From Chryseobacterium indologenes (GTDB lineage: Bacteria; Bacteroidota; Bacteroidia; Flavobacteriales; Weeksellaceae), in NCBI RefSeq assembly GCF_002025665.1, contig NZ_CP018786.1, positions 1,736,001 through 1,800,000 on the forward strand: a stretch of 64,000 nucleotides of DNA. Direction: 5' to 3'. The position numbers were made by a program, and so were the translations under genes. Of this stretch, positions 35,894 through 43,443 are shown one piece after another (the first letter of the stretch is position 1; the number at the start of each line of letters is the position of its first letter). Below the pieces are notes generated by a model. It ran no database searches, was not told the DNA's origin, and worked only from the letters and a program-made list of their open reading frames with translations.

Positions 35894-36886
35894 ATGAGCA
35901 ACACTTACAAATCAGCAGGAGTAGACAAAGAAGAAGGATACAAAACGGTTGACAAGATCAAAAAGGCGGTCGGTGAAACCCACAATTCCAATGTACTGAA
36001 CCACTTGGGGAGTTTTGGTGCTTTCTATGAAATCGGAGGATACAAAAATCCGGTTCTTGTATCAGGAACAGATGGAGTAGGAACAAAGCTGAAAGTAGCT
36101 TTAGATACCAAAAAATATGATTCTATCGGGGTAGATTGTTTCGCAATGTGTGCCAACGATATTCTTTGCCATGGAGCAAAACCTTTATTCTTCTTAGATT
36201 ATTTGGCTTGCGGAAAGCTTGATTCAGAAATCGCTGCAGAAATCGTTTTAGGAATGGTTGCTGCTTGTAAGGATAACAACTGTGCACTGATTGGTGGTGA
36301 AACTGCTGAAATGCCTGGAATGTACCAGCCTGGAGATTATGATGTTGCAGGATTCTGTGTAGGAATCGTAGAAAAAGACCAGATCATTGATGGTTCTAAG
36401 ATCAAAGCTGGGAACAAAATCATTGCATTACCAAGCTCAGGATTCCACTCAAACGGATTCTCTTTAGTAAGAAAAGTATTCCCGAACTTTGAAGAAGAGT
36501 TTGAAGGAAAACCATTATATGAAACACTTTTAGTGCCTACAAGACTGTACTACAAAGATATTCACAAAGTACTGGAAGAAGTAAAAGTAGAAGGAATTGC
36601 TCACATCACTGGAGGTGGTCTTTATGAAAACGTTCCAAGAATTATTCCTGAAGGACTTTGTGCTTCTATTGACGAAACAAAAATCAGAATTCCTAGTGTT
36701 ATGCTTGAGCTTGAAAAAAGAGGTGGAGTAAAACGTGAAGAAATGCACGGAACATTCAATATGGGTGTAGGAATGGTAATCGTTGTAGATGCTGAACATG
36801 CTGAAAAAGTATTGCACCTTTTAGATGACGCTTATGAAATCGGTGAAATCACTGAAGGAGCAGAGAAAATCAATTTAAAGTTTTAG
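35894..36886 (+). CDS. purM: Phosphoribosylformylglycinamidine cyclo-ligase
   Basis: The 330-residue enzyme makes aminoimidazole ribotide from FGAM and ATP, step 5 of purine synthesis. The PurM ATP-binding layout is clear: SGTDGVGTKLKVALDTKKYD (about 57-76), the FAMCANDILCHGAKPLFFLDY stretch (about 82-101), GGETAEMPGMY (about 136-146) and HITGGGLYENVPR. It starts a run of purine genes (purM, purN, purH, purD, guaA) that are all co-directional with gaps of about 90-190 bp. Confidence 0.98.
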   Translation: MSNTYKSAGVDKEEGYKTVDKIKKAVGETHNSNVLNHLGSFGAFYEIGGYKNPVLVSGTDGVGTKLKVALDTKKYDSIGVDCFAMCANDILCHGAKPLFFLDYLACGKLDSEIAAEIVLGMVAACKDNNCALIGGETAEMPGMYQPGDYDVAGFCVGIVEKDQIIDGSKIKAGNKIIALPSSGFHSNGFSLVRKVFPNFEEEFEGKPLYETLLVPTRLYYKDIHKVLEEVKVEGIAHITGGGLYENVPRIIPEGLCASIDETKIRIPSVMLELEKRGGVKREEMHGTFNMGVGMVIVVDAEHAEKVLHLLDDAYEIGEITEGAEKINLKF

Positions 36887-36890
36887 AAGC

Positions 36891-36979
36891 TTAATCCCGC
36901 TTTCCGCTATATCTTTTTTGCCAGTGCTTTTTTACAAAGCCATTTCAAAAAAAGGATGCCGCTGCAATCGGGGCTAATT
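36891..36979 (-). ncRNA. Conserved structured intergenic element, copy 2 (between purM and purN)
   Basis: Read on the minus strand it begins TTAGCCCCGATTGCAGCGG and ends ATAGCGGAAAGCGGGATTAA, the same two ends as copy 1 (16750-16837). Its middle is different, with an AT-rich stretch containing GCTTT/AAAGC pairings. It lies entirely in the gap between purM and purN, in the orientation opposite to the genes. See copy 1 for the possible identity. Confidence 0.5.
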
Positions 36980-36985
36980 AAAAAT

Positions 36986-37552
36986 ATGAAGAACATCGTT
37001 GTACTCGTATCCGGTTCAGGAACCAATCTGCAGAGAATCATTGATACTATTGACTCAGGAGAAATCCAGAATGCAAAAGTAACTCTGGTGGTAGCAGACA
37101 GAGAATGTTTCGGATTGGAAAGAGCAAAAAATCATAACATAGAAAACGTTCTGATTCCGAGAGGGAAAAACTTCAGCAGCGAATTGAGTAAAATCATCCC
37201 GGAAAATACAGATTTAATCGTATTGGCAGGATTTTTATCCATCTTAAAATCTGAATTCTGTGAAAACTGGAATGGTAAAATAATCAATATTCATCCGGCT
37301 TTGCTTCCGAAATTCGGAGGAAAAGGAATGTGGGGACATCATGTTCATAACGCTGTGATTGAAGCCAAAGAAGTAGAGAGTGGAGCGACTGTACATTTTG
37401 TAACGCCGGGCATTGATGAGGGAGAATCTATTCTTCAGAAGTCTTTTGAAGTGACTGCTGATGATACTCCTGAAACGCTGGCTCAGAAAGTCCACCAGAT
37501 TGAATATGAGATATTTCCTATAGCGATCAATAAGGTCCTGGGAAATAAATAA
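36986..37552 (+). CDS. purN: Phosphoribosylglycinamide formyltransferase
   Basis: I start it at ATG 36986 (188 residues), because the in-frame ATG at 36956 lies inside the structured element and adds a non-conserved tail of 10 residues. The GART-fold motifs are VLVSGSGTNLQRIIDTI (about 6-22), the catalytic N/H pair in NIHPALLPKFGGKGMWGHHV and the Asp in FVTPGIDEGESI. It formylates GAR with 10-formyl-THF, step 3 of purine synthesis. The stop is followed at once by a 17-bp palindrome and then by a possible RNA structure before purH. Confidence 0.96.
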   Translation: MKNIVVLVSGSGTNLQRIIDTIDSGEIQNAKVTLVVADRECFGLERAKNHNIENVLIPRGKNFSSELSKIIPENTDLIVLAGFLSILKSEFCENWNGKIINIHPALLPKFGGKGMWGHHVHNAVIEAKEVESGATVHFVTPGIDEGESILQKSFEVTADDTPETLAQKVHQIEYEIFPIAINKVLGNK

Positions 37553-37569
37553 TGTCAAAAATTTTGACA
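37553..37569. other. 17-bp palindrome right after purN
   Basis: TGTCAAAA and TTTTGACA flank a single A at 37561. There is no T-run after it, so a terminator is unlikely; it could be a protein site or chance. Confidence 0.5.
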
Positions 37570-37603
37570 GAAAAATAGAAAAATCTAAGTAAAATAAAAG
37601 TAA

Positions 37604-37644
37604 GTTCGGAGGTGAAAGACCCGGACACAGTTTGAAATAGCTGT
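37604..37644 (+). ncRNA. Two-hairpin RNA candidate between purN and purH
   Basis: GTTCG (37604-37608) pairs with CGGAC (37622-37626), and within it GGT (37611-37613) pairs with ACC (37619-37621) around GAAAG. A second hairpin, ACAG/CTGT (37627-37630 and 37641-37644), follows directly. The purH ATG is 25 nt downstream. It could be a cis-regulator of purH translation or of the transcript; no known motif was recognised. Confidence 0.4.
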
Positions 37645-37668
37645 AAAAAGTAAAAAATTGAAAGTAAA

Positions 37669-39186
37669 ATGAGTAAAAAGAGAGTTTTAATCAGTGTTTC
37701 TGACAAAAGTGGATTAATTGAATTCGCGCAGTTTTTGGAAGCTCAGAATTATGAGTTGATCTCTACAGGAGGAACGTTCAAACATTTGAAAGACGCTGGT
37801 TTAAATCCTATTCAGATTGATGAGGTTACCAATTTCCCTGAAATGTTGGATGGAAGAGTGAAAACTTTACACCCAAAAGTTCACGGAGGATTGCTGGCTG
37901 TTCGTAACAACGAAGTGCACATGCAAACCGTTCAGGAGCACGGGATTGATCTGATTGACATGGTAATCGTAAACCTTTACCCTTTCTTTGAAAATGTAAA
38001 CAAAGAAATTTCTTTACATGAAAAAGTAGAGTTTATCGATATCGGAGGCCCTTCAATGCTTCGTTCTGCAGCGAAAAACTTTGATTCTGTAACGGTAATC
38101 ACTGATGTTGAAGACTATGCAGCAGTGAAAATCGAAATGGAGCAAAACGGGGATACATACATCGAAACCCGTAAAAAGCTTGCAGGAAAAGTATTCAACC
38201 TTACCTCTGCGTATGATGCTGCGATTTCCAGAATGCTTTTAGATGAAGAATATCCTACTTATCTGAATGCTTCTTATAAAAAAGCAGCTGACCTGAGATA
38301 CGGAGAAAACCCTCACCAGACAGCAGCTTACTACGTTTCTACTTTCGAGAACGGAGCGATGAAAGACTTTGAACAGCTTGGAGGTAAAGAACTTTCTTTC
38401 AACAATCTTCGTGATATGGACCTTTGCTGGAAAGTCGTTACTGAGTTCAAAGAAGAGATGGCGTGTTGTGCGGTAAAACACTCTACACCTTGTGGCGTTG
38501 CAATCGGAACTTCAGCTTTGGAAACCTACCAGAAAACATTTGAATGTGATCCGGTTTCCATCTTTGGCGGAATTGTTGCAATGAACTATAAGATTGACGC
38601 AGCAACAGCTGAAGAATTAAATAAAACCTTCCTTGAAATTGTAATGGCTCCTGAATTTGATGAAGAAGCCCTTGAAATTTTAAGAAAAAAGAAAAACCTG
38701 AGAATCATCAAAATCGTAAACCCTGTTTCAGACAAACAGACCTGGGTGAAAGTAGACGGAGGAATCCTTGTTCAGGATAATGACCTTCACTTCTCGGATG
38801 ATATCAAAGTGGTAACAGAAGTACAACCTACAGAAGAGCAGAAAAAAGCATTACTTTTCTCTCAGAGAGTAGTAAAATATGTGAAGTCTAACGCGATTGT
38901 AGTTTCCAACGGAATTCAGGCATTCGGTATCGGAGGCGGTCAGGTAAACAGAATCTGGGCAACTCAACAGGCTATCGAAAGAGCAAAAGAAAAATTCTCC
39001 GGAGATTTGGTACTGGCTTCAGATGCATTTTTCCCTTTCCGTGATGTGGTAGATTTCTGCGCTCAGGAAGGTATCAAGGCGATTATTCAGCCGGGTGGAA
39101 GTGTAAAAGATCAGGATAGTATTGAGGCTGCAAACGAGCACAATATTCCAATGATGTTTACAGGTGTTAGACACTTTTTCCACTAA
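37669..39186 (+). CDS. purH: Bifunctional AICAR transformylase / IMP cyclohydrolase
   Basis: The 505-residue protein carries the last two steps of IMP synthesis. The N-terminal MGS-like cyclohydrolase domain (about 1-190) shows [40 protein letters not shown] and the SAYDAAIS turn. The C-terminal transformylase domain (about 195-505) shows [29 protein letters not shown] and the tail [20 protein letters not shown]. It is preceded by a hairpin region after purN and is followed by purD with its own promoter-like box. Confidence 0.98.
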   Translation: MSKKRVLISVSDKSGLIEFAQFLEAQNYELISTGGTFKHLKDAGLNPIQIDEVTNFPEMLDGRVKTLHPKVHGGLLAVRNNEVHMQTVQEHGIDLIDMVIVNLYPFFENVNKEISLHEKVEFIDIGGPSMLRSAAKNFDSVTVITDVEDYAAVKIEMEQNGDTYIETRKKLAGKVFNLTSAYDAAISRMLLDEEYPTYLNASYKKAADLRYGENPHQTAAYYVSTFENGAMKDFEQLGGKELSFNNLRDMDLCWKVVTEFKEEMACCAVKHSTPCGVAIGTSALETYQKTFECDPVSIFGGIVAMNYKIDAATAEELNKTFLEIVMAPEFDEEALEILRKKKNLRIIKIVNPVSDKQTWVKVDGGILVQDNDLHFSDDIKVVTEVQPTEEQKKALLFSQRVVKYVKSNAIVVSNGIQAFGIGGGQVNRIWATQQAIERAKEKFSGDLVLASDAFFPFRDVVDFCAQEGIKAIIQPGGSVKDQDSIEAANEHNIPMMFTGVRHFFH

Positions 39187-39215
39187 TTAAAATAGAATTA
39201 AAAAATAATTAGGGA

Positions 39216-39247
39216 TTGTATTTTTAGCATTCAAAATTATATATTTG
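39216..39247 (+). promoter_or_regulatory. Possible promoter of purD
   Basis: TTG (39216-39218), a 21-nt spacer and TATATTTG (39240-39247) lie 29 nt before ATG 39277, so purD and guaA may be transcribed separately. Confidence 0.6.
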
Positions 39248-39276
39248 TAAAATAAGACTAGATAATAATATAAAGT

Positions 39277-40515
39277 ATGAGAATATTAATCATAGGTGAA
39301 GGCGGTAGAGAATCTGCTTTAGCGGCAAAGCTTCAGAATGACTCAAGAATTTCTAAAATGTTTTTTGCCAACGGGAATGCTACTACCGATGTAATAGGGA
39401 AAAATGTTCATTTATCAGAAATCAAAGAACTTAGAGATTTCGCTATTAAAGAAAAAATTGATCTTACGATCGTAGGTCCGGAAGCTCCTCTTGTAGCGGG
39501 TATCAAGGACGAATTTAAAAAGCATGATCTTAAGGTTTTCGGGCCTACTCAAAAAGTAGCGAGCCTGGAAGGAAGTAAAGCTTTCTCTAAGAAATTTATG
39601 CAGACCTATGATATCAAAACGGCTAAAGCTGTGGTATTTGATTCATATAATGAAGCTAAAGAATATGTGCAGACACAGCAGTATCCTTTGGTAATCAAGG
39701 CAAGTGGTTTAGCTGGCGGAAAAGGTGTTGTTATTTGTGACAACCTTGAAGAAGCTGAAGCTACAATCCATGATTTCATGATCAGAAGAATCTATGGTGA
39801 TGCTGGTATTCGTTTAGTTATTGAAGAATATTTACAAGGTTTTGAAGCTTCTATTATTGCTTTCTCTAACGGGGAAAAATTATTCCCATGTGTAGCAGCT
39901 AAAGATTATAAAAAAGCTGGAAACGGAGATACAGGACCTAATACAGGAGGTATGGGTTCAGTAGCACCAAGCCCGGAATTTACTCAGGAGCACTATGCAG
40001 ATTTTGAAAAAAATATCTTAGAACCTACTGTTAAAGGTCTTAAAGCTGAAGGTTTCGGATTTAAAGGAATCATCTTCTTCGGATTGATGGTAACGAAAAA
40101 CGGAGCTTACCTTCTTGAATACAACATGAGATTCGGAGATCCTGAAACTCAGGTATTGATGGCATTGATGGAAAATAATCTTTTGGATGTGATCCAGGAC
40201 TGTATGGAAGGAAAAGACATTGAGCTTAAGTTTAAAGACGAAAAGGCAGTTTGTCTTGTAATGTGTTCAGGAGGTTATCCAAGAAATATCGAAATAGGTT
40301 TCGAAATTACAGGAGAAGAGAAACTGAAACACAGTAAACTGTTATACGCAGGAGCAATCAGTAAAGGAGATAAAGTGGTTTCCAATGGAGGTAGAGTACT
40401 GAACATTGTGGCTACAGGAGCTACTTACGAAGATGCCCGCAAAAAAGTTTACGAAGACGCAGGTCATGTACATTTCGATTACGGCTTCTACAGAGAAGAC
40501 ATCGGAAAGTTTTAA
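39277..40515 (+). CDS. purD: Phosphoribosylamine-glycine ligase
   Basis: The 412-residue GARS enzyme joins glycine to PRA (step 2 of purine synthesis) using ATP. It begins MRILIIGEGGRESALAAKLQ, the N domain. The ATP-grasp domain is visible as PLVIKASGLAGGKGVVICDN (about 138-157), AKDYKKAGNGDTGPNTGGMG and LEYNMRFGDPETQVLM. It closes the purM-N-H-D run and is followed by a hairpin with a T-run. Confidence 0.98.
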   Translation: MRILIIGEGGRESALAAKLQNDSRISKMFFANGNATTDVIGKNVHLSEIKELRDFAIKEKIDLTIVGPEAPLVAGIKDEFKKHDLKVFGPTQKVASLEGSKAFSKKFMQTYDIKTAKAVVFDSYNEAKEYVQTQQYPLVIKASGLAGGKGVVICDNLEEAEATIHDFMIRRIYGDAGIRLVIEEYLQGFEASIIAFSNGEKLFPCVAAKDYKKAGNGDTGPNTGGMGSVAPSPEFTQEHYADFEKNILEPTVKGLKAEGFGFKGIIFFGLMVTKNGAYLLEYNMRFGDPETQVLMALMENNLLDVIQDCMEGKDIELKFKDEKAVCLVMCSGGYPRNIEIGFEITGEEKLKHSKLLYAGAISKGDKVVSNGGRVLNIVATGATYEDARKKVYEDAGHVHFDYGFYREDIGKF

Positions 40516-40526
40516 TAAAAATCATG

Positions 40527-40560
40527 AAAAAAGATTTGGAGCTAATCCAAGTCTTTTTTT
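40527..40560 (+). terminator. Terminator after purD
   Basis: AAAAAAGA-TTTGGA (40527-40540) pairs with TCCAAGTCTTTTTTT (40546-40560) around GCTAA, with one wobble pair. Confidence 0.8.
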
Positions 40561-40567
40561 GTAAAAC

Positions 40568-40708
40568 AGTTAATAATTAGAAGTTAGACGCTAGAGGTTA
40601 GAAATTAGTTGCTGAAAGTGAAATTGGGAAGTTTTTTCCAAGCCAGAAGCCATTAGCCAGTGGCCATTAGCTCTATCATTTATCAATCATCATTTATCAA
40701 TTATCAAA
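40568..40708 (+). repeat. Short-period degenerate repeats before guaA
   Basis: Three or more TTAGA-type words (AATTAGAAGTTAG, CTAGAGGTTAG, AAATTAG; about 40574-40607), then AGCCATTAGCCAGTGGCCAT and ATTTATCAAT-type words up to the ATG. The AGTTAG words match those after the MFS gene at 32801. Confidence 0.7.
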
Positions 40709-42238
40709 ATGAACAACGGTATTATTATTTTAGATTTCGGATCCCAGTACAACCAGCTTATCGGAAGAAGAATCCGTGAGATGGGCGTGTACTCTGAAAT
40801 CTTGCCTTACAATACACCATTACAAGATATTTTAGCAAAACAGCCAAAAGGAATCATCCTTTCCGGTGGACCAAGTTCTGTAAATGCAGAAAATGCTCAC
40901 CTGGTTGAAAAAGAATTATACGAGCAGGGAGTTCCTGTATTGGGAATCTGCTACGGAATGCAGATGACAGCTCACCTTTTAGGAGGTAAAGTAAACAAAG
41001 GAGAAAAAGGAGAATACGGTAAAGCAAACTTAGAGATCGTTAAAGAAAGCTCTTTATTAAAAGGAGTGACTCAGAACTCTGTCGTTTGGATGAGCCACTT
41101 TGACGAAGTAGGAGAATTGCCTGCAGGTTTTGAATTAAATGCAAAATCTGGAGTAATTGCTTCTATCGCTAATGAAGATAAAAAAATCTACTGTGTTCAG
41201 TTCCACCCGGAAGTTTCTCATACAGAAGAAGGAGGGAAAATGCTTGAAAATTTCGTTTTCAGCATCTGTAACTCAGAAAAAAACTGGAAACTGACCAACT
41301 ATATTGAAAAAACAGTTGAGGAGATCCGTGAGAAAGTAGGAGACAACAAAGTGATCCTTGGACTTTCAGGAGGTGTAGACTCTTCTGTAGCTGCTGTTTT
41401 GATCCACAAAGCCATCGGTGATCAGTTGACTTGTATCTTCGTAGATACTGGATTATTGAGAAAGGATGAAGGCAAAAAAGTAATGGATCAGTATGGAGAG
41501 CATTTCCATATGAACATTAAAATGGTAGATGCTCAGGATAGATTTCTTTCAAAACTAGCTGGAGTAGACGATCCTGAAGCGAAGAGAAAAATCATCGGAA
41601 ACGAATTTATCCACGTATTTGATGAAGAATCTCACAAAATTGAAGGCGCTAAATTCCTTGCACAAGGGACTATTTACCCGGATGTTATCGAAAGCCAGTC
41701 TGTAAACGGACCATCTGCAGTAATCAAGTCTCACCACAACGTTGGAGGACTTCCTGAAGATATGGAATTCGAATTATTAGAGCCACTAAGAGAGCTTTTT
41801 AAAGATGAAGTTAGAAGAGTAGGAGAAGAATTGGGTATTCCTCACCACCTGGTATACAGACATCCTTTCCCAGGTCCTGGATTAGGGATCAGAGTATTGG
41901 GTGCGGTAGATGCTGAAAAAGTAAGAATCCTTCAGGAAGCTGATGATATCTTCATCGAAGAATTATACAAAAATGACCTTTACGAAAAAGTATCTCAAGC
42001 TTTCGTAGTACTTCTTCCGGTAAAATCTGTAGGAGTAATGGGGGATGAAAGAACGTATGAATACACTGCTGTAGTTCGTTCTGCAAACACCATCGACTTT
42101 ATGACAGCAACGTGGAGCAGACTTCCTTACGAGTTCTTAGATACTGTTTCCAGCAGAATCATCAACGAAGTAAGAGGAATCAACAGAGTAGCTTACGATA
42201 TTTCAAGCAAACCACCTGCAACCATTGAGTGGGAATAA
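40709..42238 (+). CDS. guaA: GMP synthase (glutamine-hydrolysing)
   Basis: The 509-residue enzyme aminates XMP to GMP. It joins a class I glutamine amidotransferase domain (about 1-190, nucleophile C81 in GICYGMQM, with QFHPEVSHTE supplying the His and Glu) to an ATP pyrophosphatase domain (about 200-390, P-loop LGLSGGVDSSVAA) and the C-terminal dimerisation domain (about 390-509, ending KPPATIEWE). All key motifs are intact. Together with purM-N-H-D this makes the nearby genes a purine cluster, and it has its own terminator. Confidence 0.99.
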   Translation: MNNGIIILDFGSQYNQLIGRRIREMGVYSEILPYNTPLQDILAKQPKGIILSGGPSSVNAENAHLVEKELYEQGVPVLGICYGMQMTAHLLGGKVNKGEKGEYGKANLEIVKESSLLKGVTQNSVVWMSHFDEVGELPAGFELNAKSGVIASIANEDKKIYCVQFHPEVSHTEEGGKMLENFVFSICNSEKNWKLTNYIEKTVEEIREKVGDNKVILGLSGGVDSSVAAVLIHKAIGDQLTCIFVDTGLLRKDEGKKVMDQYGEHFHMNIKMVDAQDRFLSKLAGVDDPEAKRKIIGNEFIHVFDEESHKIEGAKFLAQGTIYPDVIESQSVNGPSAVIKSHHNVGGLPEDMEFELLEPLRELFKDEVRRVGEELGIPHHLVYRHPFPGPGLGIRVLGAVDAEKVRILQEADDIFIEELYKNDLYEKVSQAFVVLLPVKSVGVMGDERTYEYTAVVRSANTIDFMTATWSRLPYEFLDTVSSRIINEVRGINRVAYDISSKPPATIEWE

Positions 42239-42261
42239 TTTTTGACTTGAATTTTAAATAC

Positions 42262-42290
42262 AAATCCTGCCCTTTTGGGTGGGATTTTTT
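42262..42290 (+). terminator. Terminator after guaA
   Basis: AAATCCTGCCC (42262-42272) and GGGTGGGATTT (42277-42287) pair around TTTT, with two wobbles, then T4. The stop of the convergent small gene lies 2 bp further on. Confidence 0.85.
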
Positions 42291-42292
42291 TG

Positions 42293-42595
42293 TTAAAATG
42301 CAAACTCCGAGAAAATTTTAGAATAATCCTCGCTGAAAACAAACATGCTGCTGATTCCATCATATCTGGCAATAACAAACTTAATATTTTCGTGAGATTG
42401 CTGTTTGATCAGGCAGAAATCATCATGAATTTGTTGTGTTAATTTTTTTACATCTTCACTGCTGGCTATTTCATTTCTAAATCTATATAAACTAATTAAA
42501 TCATCTAGAGATAATGAGTGATCAGTAAATGAAATTTCAAAGTTTTTCATTTCTGTATCGTACTCTTTAATTTTTTGAGAAATCAATTCTTCCAT
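42293..42595 (-). CDS. Hypothetical protein, 100 residues
   Basis: An acidic, mostly helical protein with no signal peptide (EELISQKIKEYDTEMKNFEI ... ISSMFVFSEDYSKIFSEFAF). No family is recognised. Its stop codon lies 2 bp from the guaA terminator. It is the last of three co-directional small genes (43443 to 42293) whose neighbours are all unknown, so the three may work together. Confidence 0.6.
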   Translation of the reverse strand: MEELISQKIKEYDTEMKNFEISFTDHSLSLDDLISLYRFRNEIASSEDVKKLTQQIHDDFCLIKQQSHENIKFVIARYDGISSMFVFSEDYSKIFSEFAF

Positions 42596-42638
42596 AATTT
42601 ATGATATAATGATATCTTTATTTAGGTAATTGTTTTTA

Positions 42639-42920
42639 TTAAAACTGTTTCAATGAAGAAATGATCAGTAAAATATTTAAAGCAATTAACAAGCAATATA
42701 CCAGTTTGAAGAGTATATGCTTATGAAAAATAAGGTAATTTACTAACATTGTCACCATTAAATAAAAGTAAATAAAACTTTTTGCTTCCTGAGGTTTTAT
42801 TTCATATACTGAAAACAAGTTTAAATTATGTGAAACATTGACTGATGTGTCTGCATAAAAAATTCTTAAAATAAAAATAATTGAAATACTTATGAGTAAG
42901 GTTACTGCGTATGGCTTCAT
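42639..42920 (-). CDS. Hypothetical membrane protein, 93 residues
   Basis: It has three hydrophobic segments (VTLLISISIIFILRIFYA; SFIYFYLMVTMLVNYLIF; LFKLVYCLLIALNILLIISS). No family is recognised. It is the middle gene of the small minus-strand cluster, with gaps of 43 and 31 bp to its neighbours. Confidence 0.6.
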   Translation of the reverse strand: MKPYAVTLLISISIIFILRIFYADTSVNVSHNLNLFSVYEIKPQEAKSFIYFYLMVTMLVNYLIFHKHILFKLVYCLLIALNILLIISSLKQF

Positions 42921-42951
42921 CAGTTAATAAAATATTAATATTATTTCCTTT

Positions 42952-43443
42952 TTAATTTACGTTGTAAAAGTAAAAATCTTCAGCAGAAAAAGCATTCAGG
43001 TTTTCCATAAAATCAAAATAAGCATTATAAATATCAGGATCTACAGACAGATATGGATGAGATAGGGTATTGACCATAATGTATTCTATATCATGAAATA
43101 TATGAAGAAGATTTGTTACTTGTAAAGCATATTGACTCTCTATAAAAATCAGAGGATAATTCAAACAGATATATCCAATGGGTTTATTTCCTAGGTGCAG
43201 AGCCGTAATTTTTTCTATATCCATTTCTATATTAATGTCATAATGAAATGAAAGTACCTCCACTACTGAGATGAAATCAGTATGTTTCCAGTAATTATTT
43301 GAATGAACTGCTGTTTGTAAAGTTTCGGTAATATCCACTGTTAAATTTTGTGTAAAATAGTTGGGAAGTACTTTGTATAAGGATGTAAGTAAAATATTTT
43401 CCCTAAATTTAAGTAAAATTACATCAAATGCAAATAGAAACAA
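42952..43443 (-). CDS. Hypothetical protein, 163 residues, start uncertain
   Basis: No family is recognised. It has no signal peptide and contains two hydrophobic but soluble-looking stretches (YICLNYPLIFIESQYALQVT; LSHPYLSVDPDIYNAYFDF). The only available ATG (43441-43443) overlaps the start of the divergent GNAT-nitrilase gene by 16 bp, which is unusual because each promoter would then lie in the other gene. The true start may be a non-ATG codon further in, or the 5' end may be lost. Confidence 0.5.
   Translation of the reverse strand: MFLFAFDVILLKFRENILLTSLYKVLPNYFTQNLTVDITETLQTAVHSNNYWKHTDFISVVEVLSFHYDINIEMDIEKITALHLGNKPIGYICLNYPLIFIESQYALQVTNLLHIFHDIEYIMVNTLSHPYLSVDPDIYNAYFDFMENLNAFSAEDFYFYNVN

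Noticed and set aside
36956..36985. purN starting at ATG 36956
   Set aside because: This adds 10 residues coded by the structured repeat element. ATG 36986 matches the usual GART N-terminus (MKNIVVLVSGSGTN).
37553..37569. 17-bp palindrome after purN as a terminator
   Set aside because: No T-run follows and the stem is AT-rich. It is listed only as a palindrome.
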